Source of the DNA: an uncultured Clostridia bacterium
GTDB lineage: Bacteria > Bacillota > Clostridia > UBA1381
NCBI GenBank assembly: GCA_934454145.1
Contig: CAKSFT010000001.1
Coordinates: 248,001 to 312,000, forward strand
DNA length: 64,000 nt
Direction of reading: 5' to 3'
The notes under the pieces were generated by a model that did not search any database, was not told the DNA's origin, and saw only the letters and a program-made list of their open reading frames with translations. A program made the translations under genes and the position numbers. This document shows, in pieces, positions 16,430 through 26,211 of the stretch. Position 1 is the first letter of the stretch. Each line of letters begins with the position of its first letter.

Positions 16430-17281
16430 TTATTTTGCGTCAAGATACATTTTCTTCATCGCAAGCGCATCTTCCGGCTGTGTCCCGGCAGATTCGCAGA
16501 TAAATATCGGTGAAAGATTTTTCTTTGCACAAATCTCGGAAACATATTCAAATTCAGGGCCATACAAAGTATCTTCAAAGGTCAGATGACGTTTTTCTCC
16601 GCCTTTTGTGTATTCGATTTTGCTGAAATGACTGTGGAAAATATCCAGCCTTTCTCTCCCCAGCCGATTTTCTATAGTGTCAAATATTTCCAGAAAATCC
16701 TCATAGGTTTTCAGTCCGCCCAGGGTTCTTGCATTGAGATGCCCGAAATCAATTGTCGGCAAGAGCCTGTCGTCCATGCTGCAAAGCTCCATAACTTCGT
16801 CAAGATTTCCCAGTTGGTTTATCTTCCCCATTGTTTCAATGCACAGCCTTATCGCGCCAAAGCCCATTTCGTCCGCTGTCGCAACGGCACGCCTGACGGT
16901 GACTTTTGCATATTCCATAGCCTCCCGGCGGGTCATTTTCCCCAGTGCGCCGCTGTGCACCACAACTCTCCCGGCGCCCATGAAGTCTGCCGCCCTCAGG
17001 CTCTGAACAATATAATCTATGCTCTTTTCTCTTTTCTCCTCGTCCGGCGTTGCAAGATTGATATAATACGGCGAATGCACACTCATGATTATGCCGTTTT
17101 CCTCTGCATTTTTGCCGATTCTCCGCGCGGTTTCTTCCTTCACTCTGACGCCGTTTCCGCACTGATATTCATACGCGTCAAGTCCAAATTCCTTCAGCCA
17201 TTGCGGCATCTCCTCCGATGCCTTATGCCCCTCGGCATAAAAAAGATCTCCGTTTCCGGCAACTCCGAATTTTGCTCCCAT
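16430..17281 (-). CDS. TIM-barrel protein of the AP-endonuclease-2/sugar-isomerase superfamily
   Basis: Protein of 283 aa. MSVHSPYYINLAT, VVHSGALGK, LCIETMGKINQLG, TIDFGHLNA, IFHSHFSKIEYT and ICESAG carry the ordered metal-binding histidines, glutamates and aspartate of the endonuclease IV fold. The spacing and the H-S-H and E-T-M-G motifs resemble Nfo (deoxyribonuclease IV), which cuts at abasic sites. However, the N-terminus is unusual (GAKFGVAGNGDLFYAEG), so an isomerase-like role is not excluded. The start codon shares a base with the aroK stop (TAATG), so it is translationally coupled to aroK. Confidence 0.85.
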   Translation of the reverse strand: MGAKFGVAGNGDLFYAEGHKASEEMPQWLKEFGLDAYEYQCGNGVRVKEETARRIGKNAEENGIIMSVHSPYYINLATPDEEKREKSIDYIVQSLRAADFMGAGRVVVHSGALGKMTRREAMEYAKVTVRRAVATADEMGFGAIRLCIETMGKINQLGNLDEVMELCSMDDRLLPTIDFGHLNARTLGGLKTYEDFLEIFDTIENRLGRERLDIFHSHFSKIEYTKGGEKRHLTFEDTLYGPEFEYVSEICAKKNLSPIFICESAGTQPEDALAMKKMYLDAK

Positions 17282-17832
17282 TATATTTCTCCATTCTTTT
17301 TCAAAATCTCAAGTATTTCCTTTGCATGCTCTTCGGGTGTCTTTTCTTCCGAAACCGTTATCGAAAAATCACAGTTCCGGTAAAATCTTTCCCGGCCATT
17401 CAGTTTCTGCACAACTTCGCCGCAATCCAAATTTTTTATCAGCGGTCTGCTCTGTTTTTCTTTTTCAATCCGTGCCGAAATCACCCCGGGTGTTATCCTC
17501 AGGTTGACGACCACCCCTGTGCTGCGCAGAATTTCTATATTTTTCGGGTCAAGAACCATACCGCCGCCCGTTGATATCACAGTATTTTTCAAGTCTGCCG
17601 CCCTTTTTGCCGCCTCTGTTTCCGCTTTCCTGAAATATTCTTCTCCGTCCTTTTCAAATATATCATTTATTGTCCTTTGCTCTGACTCCTCAACCATCTC
17701 ATCCGTGTCGGCAAACCCCAGCCCGGCAAGCTCTGCAAGCGCCCTGCCAATCTGTGTTTTTCCCGCCATCATAAAACCTGTGAGCACAATGTTTTTTATA
17801 ATCTCCACCTTCTTATCATTTGTTGAACACAT
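17281..17832 (-). CDS. aroK: Shikimate kinase
   Basis: Protein of up to 183 aa that phosphorylates shikimate at the 3-hydroxyl with ATP, fifth step of the common aromatic pathway. The P-loop is GFMMAGKT, followed by the shikimate-binding aspartates in FADTDEMVEESE, the EYFRKAETEAAKR segment, STGGGMVLD and the lid arginines in EKEKQSRPLI. As annotated it overlaps aroE by 17 bp; the ribosome site there is weak, so a slightly later start is possible. The aroE-aroK order and overlap indicate coupled translation. Confidence 0.93.
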   Translation of the reverse strand: MCSTNDKKVEIIKNIVLTGFMMAGKTQIGRALAELAGLGFADTDEMVEESEQRTINDIFEKDGEEYFRKAETEAAKRAADLKNTVISTGGGMVLDPKNIEILRSTGVVVNLRITPGVISARIEKEKQSRPLIKNLDCGEVVQKLNGRERFYRNCDFSITVSEEKTPEEHAKEILEILKKNGEI

Positions 17833-18655
17833 TTTTCAGCACGTCATCAAATATATCGTGTTCAAATTTTATCCCCGTAAAAAGCTCATACGAAAGTATG
17901 CCTTGATATATAAGCATGCCCAAGCCGTTCAGCGTCTTTGCGCCCCTCTTTTTGGCTTCTTTCAAAAAAACCGTTTCTTCGGGGTTATAAATCATATCGG
18001 CCACACAACTGTTTTCGTCAACCAGCGACATGTCAAACTCGGGCATCGCGTCGATATTCGGGTACATGCCCACGGGTGTGGTGTTTATCACTACATCATA
18101 GTGTGCCGCCCCAATCTCGCACTCCGCCGAAAATCCAACGGCATTTTGAAGATATTCTGCAAAGTACTCGGCATGCTCTTTTGTACGGTTTTTTATGGTT
18201 ATGCTGCGCGCGCCCTCTGTTGCAAAAAGCGCCGCCACAGGCTTTGCTGCGCCGCCGGCGCCCACAAAAAGAATATTTTTGCCCTTCACCGAGGTGCCCG
18301 TCCGCTTGAGTGATTGATAAAATCCGTCCGCGTCGGTGGTATAGCCATAAAGCACACCATCTTTGTTGACAACCGTATTCACCGACTGAAAAAGCTTTGC
18401 TTTTTTTGAGAGTACGTCCAGATATTTTATCACCTCAACTTTATAAGGAGCTGTGACATTCACTCCCGAAAAACCCAACGCTTTTATTCCGTCTATCGCT
18501 TCTTTTAAGTGTCCCTTTTGAACGCAATATGCACTGTATACATAATTATTTCCTGCTTTTTGCGATATATAGTTGTGCATCTGCGGCGAAAAACTGTGTT
18601 CCACCGGACAGCCAATTATGCCCAAATGCTTTGTTTTTCCGTCTATCTCAAACAT
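17816..18655 (-). CDS. aroE: Shikimate dehydrogenase
   Basis: Protein of 279 aa that reduces 3-dehydroshikimate to shikimate with NADPH. The N-terminal substrate domain has GCPVEHSFSPQMHNY and GVNVTAPYKVEVIKYL, with the catalytic lysine in PYK. The Rossmann part has LFVGAGGAAKPVAA, followed by KNRTKEHAEYF. NTTPVGMYPN and LGMLIYQG near the end are also diagnostic. It lies directly after yqeG (1-bp gap) and overlaps aroK. The remaining aromatic genes are not in the window. Confidence 0.95.
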   Translation of the reverse strand: MFEIDGKTKHLGIIGCPVEHSFSPQMHNYISQKAGNNYVYSAYCVQKGHLKEAIDGIKALGFSGVNVTAPYKVEVIKYLDVLSKKAKLFQSVNTVVNKDGVLYGYTTDADGFYQSLKRTGTSVKGKNILFVGAGGAAKPVAALFATEGARSITIKNRTKEHAEYFAEYLQNAVGFSAECEIGAAHYDVVINTTPVGMYPNIDAMPEFDMSLVDENSCVADMIYNPEETVFLKEAKKRGAKTLNGLGMLIYQGILSYELFTGIKFEHDIFDDVLKNVFNK

Positions 18656-18656
18656 T

Positions 18657-19160
18657 TTAGTGTCCCCTTCTGTAATCTTTCAAAACAATACTTTCCATGG
18701 CACGCTTAAATTTAAAAAATGCCGTTTCCTTGTCCTCAATCGGCTCTACAAGCACTGTTTTTATCCCCGCGCGTTTTCCCGTGCGGACATCTGTAAAAAT
18801 CTGATCTCCGATGAGCACCGTGTTTTGCGGCTGTGCGCCGAGCCGTGCCATTGCTTTTTTCAAGCCGTACAAAAGCGGCTTTTTTGCATTGGAAACACAC
18901 TCCGCTTTTATTTCTTCATTGAAAAGTTCCACTCTTTTTGCATTGTTGTTTGACAGAAAACAATATGTAACTCCCTCCTGTTCAAGGCGATGCAAAAAAG
19001 CCTTTGCCGACGCCGTCGGTTTTGCCACCGTATACGGCACAAGAGTGTTGTCTATATCCAAAAGTGCATATTTTATGTCCCTTTTTTTAAAAAAATTTTC
19101 TTCAATGTCCTCTACGGATTTATACATGTAATCGGGATAAAACCCTTTCAAAATTCCCAT
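18657..19160 (-). CDS. YqeG-family HAD-IIIA phosphatase
   Basis: Protein of 167 aa. The HAD nucleophile motif is ALLDIDNTLVPY (D-x-D-N-T), the second motif includes CFLSNNNAKRV, and VLIGDQIFTDVRTGKRAG supplies the late aspartates. The N-terminal KGFYPDYMYKSVEDI is typical of the YqeG family, which in Bacillus lies near aroD/aroE and ribosome assembly genes, as here next to aroE. Substrate is unknown; related enzymes act on phosphatidylglycerophosphate in other organisms. Confidence 0.9.
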   Translation of the reverse strand: MGILKGFYPDYMYKSVEDIEENFFKKRDIKYALLDIDNTLVPYTVAKPTASAKAFLHRLEQEGVTYCFLSNNNAKRVELFNEEIKAECVSNAKKPLLYGLKKAMARLGAQPQNTVLIGDQIFTDVRTGKRAGIKTVLVEPIEDKETAFFKFKRAMESIVLKDYRRGH

Positions 19161-19178
19161 TCTTTCAAATTCCGTTCT

Positions 19179-19913
19179 CTATAATAAATTTATATCGCCG
19201 ATTTCGTACATCAACATTGCCAAAACAGCCTCTCCGGCAGTTTCGGTGCGCAAAATGCGCTTGCCCAAAGAAACCGGCATTATCCCCTTTTGTGAAAGTT
19301 CTGCAATTTCAGCTTGGTCAAAGCCGCCCTCCGGTCCAACCATAAAAGCCGCAGTCCTAACATTTTCTTTTTGGGTCAAAGCAGTTTTCAGGCTGTTTTG
19401 CTCCTCACATTCATACGGCACAAAGACAATGTCGCATTTTTTCATCATTTCTGCCGCATCACTCAGGGCAACAGGCGCATGAACCTTCGGGATAATTCCC
19501 CTTCCGGACTGCTTTGCCGCCTCTTCCGCAATTTTTTGCCAGCGCATTATTTTCCTGTCCCCTTCAATCTTTGAAACACATCTGTTCAACATGCACGGCA
19601 CAATTTCATATATCCCCAATTCCACTGTTTTTTGTATAATATAATCCATTTTTGCCGCCTTGGGAATCCCCTGAAACAGCGTAACCTTCACCGGCGGCTC
19701 TGTCTGCGATTTTTCTTTGTCCTCAATCCGGCATGTAATTTTTTCGCCGATTTCTTCAATCACTGCCGTATAGTCAAATCCGGCACTGTCACAAAGCCTC
19801 AGCCTATCCCCCGGTTTCATGCGCAAAACGCGCCTTATGTGCAATACATCTTCGCCCTCAATTGTTATTTTACTGTCCCCAATGTTCCCTTTCGGCACAA
19901 AAAATTTACTCAT
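19179..19913 (-). CDS. rsmE: 16S rRNA (uracil1498-N3)-methyltransferase
   Basis: Protein of 244 aa, a SPOUT-class enzyme. The N-terminal PUA-like barrel includes HIRRVLRMKPGDRLRLCD. The catalytic domain has TLFQGIPKAAKMDYIIQKTV, the cofactor loop VGPEGGFDQAEIAEL and the C-terminal SLGKRILRTETAGEAVLAML. It methylates N3 of U1498 in the 30S decoding region. It is first in the leftward run rsmE-yqeG-aroE-aroK-TIM barrel-LysR, with a near-consensus promoter at 19961-19989 and GGAG before the ATG. Confidence 0.95.
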   Translation of the reverse strand: MSKFFVPKGNIGDSKITIEGEDVLHIRRVLRMKPGDRLRLCDSAGFDYTAVIEEIGEKITCRIEDKEKSQTEPPVKVTLFQGIPKAAKMDYIIQKTVELGIYEIVPCMLNRCVSKIEGDRKIMRWQKIAEEAAKQSGRGIIPKVHAPVALSDAAEMMKKCDIVFVPYECEEQNSLKTALTQKENVRTAAFMVGPEGGFDQAEIAELSQKGIMPVSLGKRILRTETAGEAVLAMLMYEIGDINLL

Positions 19914-19960
19914 AAAAACTCCGTTTCTGTTTTTTCAATCCAATTTTCCCTGTTTTATCC

Positions 19961-19989
19961 AGTATATCATCAGCAGGATTTTTTGTCAA
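19961..19989 (-). promoter_or_regulatory. Promoter of the rsmE-aroEK run
   Basis: On the - strand TTGACA (19984-19989), 17-bp spacer, TATACT (19961-19966). The -35 box begins 10 bp after the stop codon of the amylase gene. Confidence 0.85.
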
Positions 19990-19998
19990 GCGCGTTTT

Positions 19999-21903
19999 TT
20001 AGTATACTGTTCCGCAAAAAACCTTGACAGAAAACGGCGGCATCGAAATATAATATATTCCGTCTTCAGAGCCGTAAAATTCGTCATAAATCTCATTGGA
20101 AAGATAAAATATATCAAACCGTGCAAGGTCAACCCTGAACACCTTTTCCTCTTTGGCAAAGTTCCCTATCACAACATGCTTGTCGTCCCCGAAAAGACGT
20201 ATAAAACCATACCCCTGTTCATACTTATACACCGTTTCAAATTCACCCGATGTATACGCTTTGCTGCTCTTTCTCAAAGCCGCCGCCATCTTATACCACA
20301 GCCTCAGGTCACCGTCCTGCTGTTCCCAGTCAAACGTCCCGCGGCAAAACGGATCCGCATATCCCTGCATACCGATTTCGTCGCCATAATATATGCACGG
20401 CACACCCGGCATAAGCATCTGGAACATGACAAGTTGTTTGACCTTTTCCACGGCAATTGCATAGTCCTCCCCTTCCAGGCGGAACACCGCCCGAAAATCC
20501 TTGTCCCCGCTGTCGGGGGCTCCGCCGGCAACGGTCAAAATCCTCTCCACATCGTGGGAAGACAAAAAATTCATGAGGGAATTGTACGCACAAGGCGGAT
20601 AATTTTCTTTTATGGACATGATGCGCTCATCAAACTTTTCCGCATCAATCCTCCCCAAAGCTATATCTATAAGCGCATTCCTCAGGGGATAATTCATCAC
20701 TGAGTCAAGCTCGTCACCCAAAAGGTATTCGCGCCTTTTTCCATAGCTTTCCTTGTTTGATGCGTCCTCCCACACTTCCCCGATGATGACTGCATCCTCC
20801 TTTGTTTTTTTTACTTCCTTTCTCAAAAGCTTCACAAAGTCATCCGGCAGCTCGTCCACAACGTCAAGCCGCCAGCCGCTTGCCCCGGCTTTCAGCCAAT
20901 GTTTGACAACAGAATCCGGGTTTCTCAGAATATAATCTCTGTAACTTTGCGAATCTTCCCTCACACCCGGCAGGGTGTCAATCCCCCACCACGACTCATA
21001 TTTGTCCGGCCATTCTTCAAAATTGTACCAATCAAAAAATTCCGACTCTTTCGACTGATACGCGCCGACACTGTCATATTCGCCATTCTTGTTAAAATAC
21101 AGGCTATTGCTACCGGTATGGTTAAACACTCCGTCCAGAATTATCCTTATGCCGTATTCCTCCGCCGTTTTACACAAATTTTCAAAATCTTTTTGTGTCC
21201 CCAGTATTTCATCTATTTGCATATAATTTCCCGTGTCATAGCGATGGTTTGAATATGCCTTAAAAATCGGATTCAAATAAATCACATCAACGCCAAGCTC
21301 TGCAATATATGACATTTTTTGGGCAATCCCCTTCAGATTGCCGCCAAAAAAATCATTGGCAAGATATTTTCCGCCAAATTGCTCCGCCTTATAATATGGC
21401 ACGTCGCCCCAGCGGCGCTTTATAATGTCCGGTCTTTCGTCCAAGAAACTGCCGTCCGGCTCGGGATTGAAAAATCTGTCTGGGAAAATCTGATACATCA
21501 CACTGCCGGCAAACCATTGCGGTGTATGATAATCACGGCTGTACACAGTCACCTGATAGGCTTTTGGAGAATCTTCATAAATTTTACCGATTCCCCCCAG
21601 CATTTCCTCATTGTTTCCGTAATATACCTTTTTTCCGCCGAGAATCATTTCAAAATAATACCACAAAAGCCCCGTTTTTCGCGGCACTTCCGTTTTTGTT
21701 TCATAAACGCAGTATTCGCCGACATTCATCACATATTTCAAATGCTGTTCACGTCTTGTTTCGTCAAATATAAATACCACGTTTATCACCTGAGGTATCC
21801 CTGCGTCCTTCAAGGCAACCCTCAGGTGTATGCTTTCTCCGCATTTCACAGCGCCAAAAGGACTTCTGTAAAAATCCATGCGCGAATTATGTTCTATAAT
21901 CAT
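19999..21903 (-). CDS. GH13 glycoside hydrolase (neopullulanase/alpha-amylase-like)
   Basis: Protein of 634 aa starting at ATG 21903 with GGTGAT upstream; an earlier in-frame start at 22002 lies in the intergenic hairpin. An N-terminal beta-sandwich (about 1-130) precedes the barrel, as in neopullulanases and cyclomaltodextrinases. Catalytic landmarks are LDGVFNHTG, the nucleophile in GWRLDVVDELP, the acid/base in IIGEVWED and the stabiliser in FLSSHDVERI. No signal peptide is seen, so it should act in the cytosol on maltodextrins or glycogen branches. As the last gene of the glycogen operon it probably works with GlgP in breakdown. Confidence 0.92.
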   Translation of the reverse strand: MIIEHNSRMDFYRSPFGAVKCGESIHLRVALKDAGIPQVINVVFIFDETRREQHLKYVMNVGEYCVYETKTEVPRKTGLLWYYFEMILGGKKVYYGNNEEMLGGIGKIYEDSPKAYQVTVYSRDYHTPQWFAGSVMYQIFPDRFFNPEPDGSFLDERPDIIKRRWGDVPYYKAEQFGGKYLANDFFGGNLKGIAQKMSYIAELGVDVIYLNPIFKAYSNHRYDTGNYMQIDEILGTQKDFENLCKTAEEYGIRIILDGVFNHTGSNSLYFNKNGEYDSVGAYQSKESEFFDWYNFEEWPDKYESWWGIDTLPGVREDSQSYRDYILRNPDSVVKHWLKAGASGWRLDVVDELPDDFVKLLRKEVKKTKEDAVIIGEVWEDASNKESYGKRREYLLGDELDSVMNYPLRNALIDIALGRIDAEKFDERIMSIKENYPPCAYNSLMNFLSSHDVERILTVAGGAPDSGDKDFRAVFRLEGEDYAIAVEKVKQLVMFQMLMPGVPCIYYGDEIGMQGYADPFCRGTFDWEQQDGDLRLWYKMAAALRKSSKAYTSGEFETVYKYEQGYGFIRLFGDDKHVVIGNFAKEEKVFRVDLARFDIFYLSNEIYDEFYGSEDGIYYISMPPFSVKVFCGTVY

Positions 21904-21939
21904 TTTATCACCAATTTCAACAAAAGGAACCGCAAAATT

Positions 21940-21976
21940 CCCAAAGAGTGCCGCTGCCTTTGCGCCACTCTTTGGG
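21940..21976 (-). terminator. Hairpin between glgP and the GH13 gene
   Basis: CCCAAAGAGTG (21940-21950) and CACTCTTTGGG (21966-21976) form a perfect 11-bp stem. Read leftward it is followed only by AATTTT, so it is more likely a partial terminator or mRNA-stabilising element than a full stop. Confidence 0.55.
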
Positions 21977-22027
21977 GACAGTAAATCCGCTCTCCGTTTC
22001 ACTGAATTTTTGCAGTTCCGTATTTTT

Positions 22028-24487
22028 TTATACCAGTGGCTTCAGATGCCATATTTTTTCGTTATATTCTTTGATTGTCCTGTCACTCGAGAAATATCCC
22101 GATGACGCTGTGTTCATTATCGCTTTCTTCACCCATTGTTCCCTGTCCTTATAAAGCGCCGACAGCCTGTTGTGCATTCCGCAGTATTCCTCAAAATCAC
22201 GTAGCACCATATAAACATCGGGATTGCCGTAATCCCCAAACAAAAGCGTCTGGTACAAATCCCTGAACATCTGCGGATTTTCGGGGTTCAGCTCCCCGTC
22301 AATCAGTTGGTCGAGCACTTTGCGCAGACCGTGGTGTGAAGAATAGATGTTCTTGACCTCGTCGCCGTTGTTATATTTCAGTCTTGCCGCAACTTCGTCC
22401 GCCTTGAGGCCGAATATAAAGATGTTTTCTTTCCCCACCTGCTCAAGCATCTCAACATTTGCGCCGTCAAGCGTGCCGATTGTCACTGCGCCGTTCAGCA
22501 TAAATTTCATATTTCCTGTCCCCGAGGCTTCCTTCCCGGCAGTGGAAATCTGCTCCGAAATATCCGCTGCAACGACAAGCTTCTCCGCAATCGAAACACC
22601 ATAATTCTCCAGGAATACAACCTTTATCTTTCCCTTTATGCGCTCATCGTTATTCACTTTGTCCGCAACGGTGTTGATAAGCTTTATGATAAGCTTTGCC
22701 CTTGCATATCCCGGCGCCGCCTTCGCAGCAAATATATAAGTTTTCGGCACATAGTCCATATCCGGATTCTCACACAATGCGTTATATTCATACATTATGT
22801 GCAGAACATTAAGCAATTGACGCTTGTATTCATGCAGTCTTTTTGCCTGTACGTCATATATCGAATCCGGGTCTACGTCAATGCCGTTGTGCTCTTTTAT
22901 ATATTCTGCAAGGTGCACCTTGTTTTCTCTCTTGATTGCGGCAAATTCTTTTTTGAATTCCGCATCATCTGCAAATTTCTTCAGCTTTTCCAGCTTGGTA
23001 TAATCCTTTTCCCAGCCCTTGCCGATATTCTTTGTGATAAGCTCCGCAAGCTTCGGGTTGCAGTTGCAAATCCATCTTCTGAAAGTTATGCCGTTTGTGA
23101 TTGCATAAAACCTTTGCGGATTCAGTCTGTAATAATCCGCAAAAATATCGCTTGTAAGGATATGTGTATGCAAAGTTGAAACACCGTTTATGGCAAAGCA
23201 TGTCGCGAGACAAAGGTTTGCCATATATACCGTGTTGTCCGAAATTATCGCCATATAGTGATGCTTTGCCGGGTCATTCGGATAAACAACATTCAGATAT
23301 TCCATAAGCCTTCTGTTTATTTCATCCACAATCATCGCAATTCTCGGCAGGATTGTTTTAAACATATCAAGCGACCATTTTTCCAAAGCCTCACTCATCA
23401 CGGTGTGGTTTGTATATGCAAAAACCTTTGTGGTGATTTCCCACGCTTCGTCCCAGCCAAGCCCCTTTTCATCAAGCAGCAATCTCATCATCTCCGGGAT
23501 TGCCAGAGTCGGATGCGTGTCGTTTATGTGTATTGCCGCCTTTTCCGGCAGCATTGACCAGTTCCTTCCGTATCTGTTCTCAAATTCCCTCAAAATCCAC
23601 TGCAATGTCGCCGAAACAAGGAAATACTGCTGTTTCAGGCGCAGTTCCTTTCCTTCTTCATGGTTATCTTCCGGATAAAGCACCTTTGAAATAACCTCGG
23701 CAAGCTGTTTTTCCTCCAGCGCCCTTGCATAATTTCCGCTGTTGAACTCCTTCATGTTCATTATATCCGGCGACTTTGCAGACCAAAGCCTCAGCTTGTT
23801 TACTATGTTGGAATCATACCCCACAAGCGGCACATCATACGGCATTGCAAGGATTGTGTGTGAATTTTCATAGTTGCACACAAACCTCCCGTTTTCGTCC
23901 CAATAGCTGTCCACTCTTCCGCCAAACTTCACCTCCACGGTTTCTTCCGGGCGTGCAATTTCCCATGCATTGCCGTCCTCAAGCCACGGGTCCGGGAGCT
24001 CTGTCTGATATCCGTCCACAATCTTTTGCTTAAAAAGACCGTATTCATATCTTATTGTACAGCCATATGCCGGCAAATCCAGAGTAGTAAGCGAGTCTAT
24101 AAAACATGCCGCCAGACGCCCCAGCCCGCCGTTGCCAAGCCCTGCGTCGTTTTCCAGTTCCACAACATCGGAAAGTTCATATCCCAGCGACCTCAGTGCA
24201 TTGACATATGTCTTTGTCTGCATAAGATTAAGTATATTCGTCGCAAGAAGCCTGCCCATCAAAAATTCAAAAGAAAGATAATAAAGCTTTTTGGAGCCTT
24301 CCTCCTTCACCTTTTTGTGCGAAACTGCCCATTTTGCCATGATTTGGTCACGCGCCGTAAGCGCAGAGGCAACATAAACCATCTTCGGCGTTGCGTCCTC
24401 CATTGTTTTTCCAAAATGACGTGCAATCTTTCCGACAATTTCTTTTCTCAATTCTTCTTCCTTATGATTCAGTTTTACTTTTTCCAT
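22028..24487 (-). CDS. glgP: Glycogen/alpha-glucan phosphorylase
   Basis: Protein of about 819 aa, standard for GT35. It cleaves terminal alpha-1,4 bonds of glycogen with phosphate to release glucose 1-phosphate. The PLP-lysine region is EASGTGNMKFMLNGA, and GNGGLGRLAACF and VAADISEQISTAGKEASG are strongly conserved. I prefer ATG 24487 (MEKVKLNHKE), although the in-frame ATG at 24508 is possible; neither has a strong ribosome site, which hints at modest translation or coupling to glgA 33 bp upstream. Member of the leftward glgB-C-D-A-P operon. Confidence 0.96.
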   Translation of the reverse strand: MEKVKLNHKEEELRKEIVGKIARHFGKTMEDATPKMVYVASALTARDQIMAKWAVSHKKVKEEGSKKLYYLSFEFLMGRLLATNILNLMQTKTYVNALRSLGYELSDVVELENDAGLGNGGLGRLAACFIDSLTTLDLPAYGCTIRYEYGLFKQKIVDGYQTELPDPWLEDGNAWEIARPEETVEVKFGGRVDSYWDENGRFVCNYENSHTILAMPYDVPLVGYDSNIVNKLRLWSAKSPDIMNMKEFNSGNYARALEEKQLAEVISKVLYPEDNHEEGKELRLKQQYFLVSATLQWILREFENRYGRNWSMLPEKAAIHINDTHPTLAIPEMMRLLLDEKGLGWDEAWEITTKVFAYTNHTVMSEALEKWSLDMFKTILPRIAMIVDEINRRLMEYLNVVYPNDPAKHHYMAIISDNTVYMANLCLATCFAINGVSTLHTHILTSDIFADYYRLNPQRFYAITNGITFRRWICNCNPKLAELITKNIGKGWEKDYTKLEKLKKFADDAEFKKEFAAIKRENKVHLAEYIKEHNGIDVDPDSIYDVQAKRLHEYKRQLLNVLHIMYEYNALCENPDMDYVPKTYIFAAKAAPGYARAKLIIKLINTVADKVNNDERIKGKIKVVFLENYGVSIAEKLVVAADISEQISTAGKEASGTGNMKFMLNGAVTIGTLDGANVEMLEQVGKENIFIFGLKADEVAARLKYNNGDEVKNIYSSHHGLRKVLDQLIDGELNPENPQMFRDLYQTLLFGDYGNPDVYMVLRDFEEYCGMHNRLSALYKDREQWVKKAIMNTASSGYFSSDRTIKEYNEKIWHLKPLV

Positions 24488-24520
24488 CAACCACACACTG
24501 CCTTTCATAGTTTTACGCTA

Positions 24521-25975
24521 TTATTTATTCTCTGTCTTTTCACCCGCAAGCAATTTGTACATCTGCATATACTTATCCGCCGAGATTTGCCATGAATAAT
24601 CCTTTGCCATGTCGGCTTTTATAAGCCCCTTCCATGCCTGACGTTTATTATAGTATATCTCTTTTGCATAATTTATAACATGCATCATATCCCAAGAGTT
24701 GAAGCTTTGGAAGGAAAACCCCGTCCCCTCGCCGGTGTACTCGTTGTACGGCGTGACGGTGTCCTTCAGTCCGCCTGTTTCGCGCACAATCGGCACAGTG
24801 CCGTAGCGCATGCTGATTAGCTGTGACAATCCGCACGGTTCAAAAGCCGACGGCATCAGAAAAGCATCGCATGCCGCGTAAATCTTGTGCGACAAATCAT
24901 TTGAAAAATATATATTTGCAGAAACCTTGTCGGGGTATTTCCATGCATAATGGCGGAAAAGATTTTCATATTCCTCATCTCCCGTGCCAAGCACAACCAG
25001 CTGAACCCCTCCTTCGCAAAGTTGCTCCATTGCCTCTGCGATGAGATTGAATCCCTTTTGCGGCGTAAGCCTGGACACAATGCCTATCATCATCACATTT
25101 TCGTCCACCGGCAGATTCAGCATTTTCTGCAATGCGGTTTTGTTTGCCCGTTTTCCGGCAAAAACATTGCGTACGCCATAGTTTTCAAAAATCATACTGT
25201 CATGCTTTGGGTCCCACTCCTTGTAAGAAATGCCGTTGACAATCCCCAAAACATCTGCGCCGCGTGCCGACAGCAGTCCGTCCATGCCTTCGCCAAATCC
25301 GGGCGTTTTGATTTCTTCGGCATAGCTTTCCGACACCGTGGATATCTTGTCGGCATAAACCAAGCCGCCTTTCAATAAATTCCCATCTTTATAGTATTCC
25401 AGCTTGTCATCGGTAAAATAATAATCGGATATCCCCATAAAATCTTTTATTTTATTGATGTCCCATCTTCCCTGGAACTTAAGGTTATGAATGGTCATGA
25501 CCGTCTTGATGCCGCGGTAAAACGGATTGTCTAAAAATGTGTCCAGAAAAACCGGCACAGCACCTGTCTGCCAGTCATTGCAGTTTATGACATCGGGTCT
25601 GAACCCGACAGTCGGCAAAACCGACAAAACCGCCTTGGAAAAGAAGATAAACTTTTCACAGTCCAAATGAATATAATCGTATGGCTTGTCGCCGTTAAAG
25701 TAAAACTCGTTGTCAATAAAATAAAAAATCGTACCGTCATGGGTTAATTCAAAAATGCCGCAGTATTGCTTGCGCCAGCCCATGTCTATATAAATATGGT
25801 TTTTGTAGCGCATTTTGTCTTTATACTCTTTTGCGATACATTTATAAAGAGGCAAAATCACCCTCACATCCGCGCCTTTTTCGTTCAGCGCCGACGGCAG
25901 CGAGCCTGCCACATCTCCCAACCCTCCTGTTTTTACAAAAGGGACTGCCTCCGAGGCTGCATATAATACCTTCAT
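24521..25975 (-). CDS. glgA: Glycogen synthase (ADP-glucose)
   Basis: Protein of 484 aa, GT5 family. It extends alpha-1,4-glucan from ADP-glucose. The N-terminal nucleotide-binding loop is KTGGLGDVAGSLPSAL. MIGIVSRLTPQKGFNL, the ADP-contacting segment, and LMPSAFEPCGLSQLISMRYG, with the conserved E-x7-type site, are intact. The ATG at 25975 lies 10 bases after AAAGGA; a TTG start three codons earlier is less likely. It is preceded by a 261-bp gap that contains a short hairpin (26189-26211), the longest break in the operon. Confidence 0.95.
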   Translation of the reverse strand: MKVLYAASEAVPFVKTGGLGDVAGSLPSALNEKGADVRVILPLYKCIAKEYKDKMRYKNHIYIDMGWRKQYCGIFELTHDGTIFYFIDNEFYFNGDKPYDYIHLDCEKFIFFSKAVLSVLPTVGFRPDVINCNDWQTGAVPVFLDTFLDNPFYRGIKTVMTIHNLKFQGRWDINKIKDFMGISDYYFTDDKLEYYKDGNLLKGGLVYADKISTVSESYAEEIKTPGFGEGMDGLLSARGADVLGIVNGISYKEWDPKHDSMIFENYGVRNVFAGKRANKTALQKMLNLPVDENVMMIGIVSRLTPQKGFNLIAEAMEQLCEGGVQLVVLGTGDEEYENLFRHYAWKYPDKVSANIYFSNDLSHKIYAACDAFLMPSAFEPCGLSQLISMRYGTVPIVRETGGLKDTVTPYNEYTGEGTGFSFQSFNSWDMMHVINYAKEIYYNKRQAWKGLIKADMAKDYSWQISADKYMQMYKLLAGEKTENK

Positions 25976-26188
25976 TTCAATCAAATCCTTTCAATTCAAC
26001 AACTCTTAGGTAATCTCCAAATGCCAAAGCTTCTGCCCCCTGTTTATATAATACCCCAAAACAGAAAATTTGTCAAACACGGCAAAGCGATTATGCCTTT
26101 TTAAACAATAACGGGCAAATATTGTTTTTATTATTTATGTATCATAGACAGTGCAAATCCCGGGATTACCTTGTTCTTACAAACAATA

Positions 26189-26211
26189 AGGGGCTGTCTT
26201 ATACAACCCCT
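26189..26211 (-). terminator. Weak hairpin in the glgD-glgA gap
   Basis: AGGGGCTGT (26189-26197) pairs with ACAACCCCT (26203-26211), 9 bp with one G-U. Read leftward it is followed by TATTGTTTGT. It could attenuate expression of glgA-glgP relative to glgBCD. Nothing else is recognisable in the 261-bp gap. Confidence 0.5.
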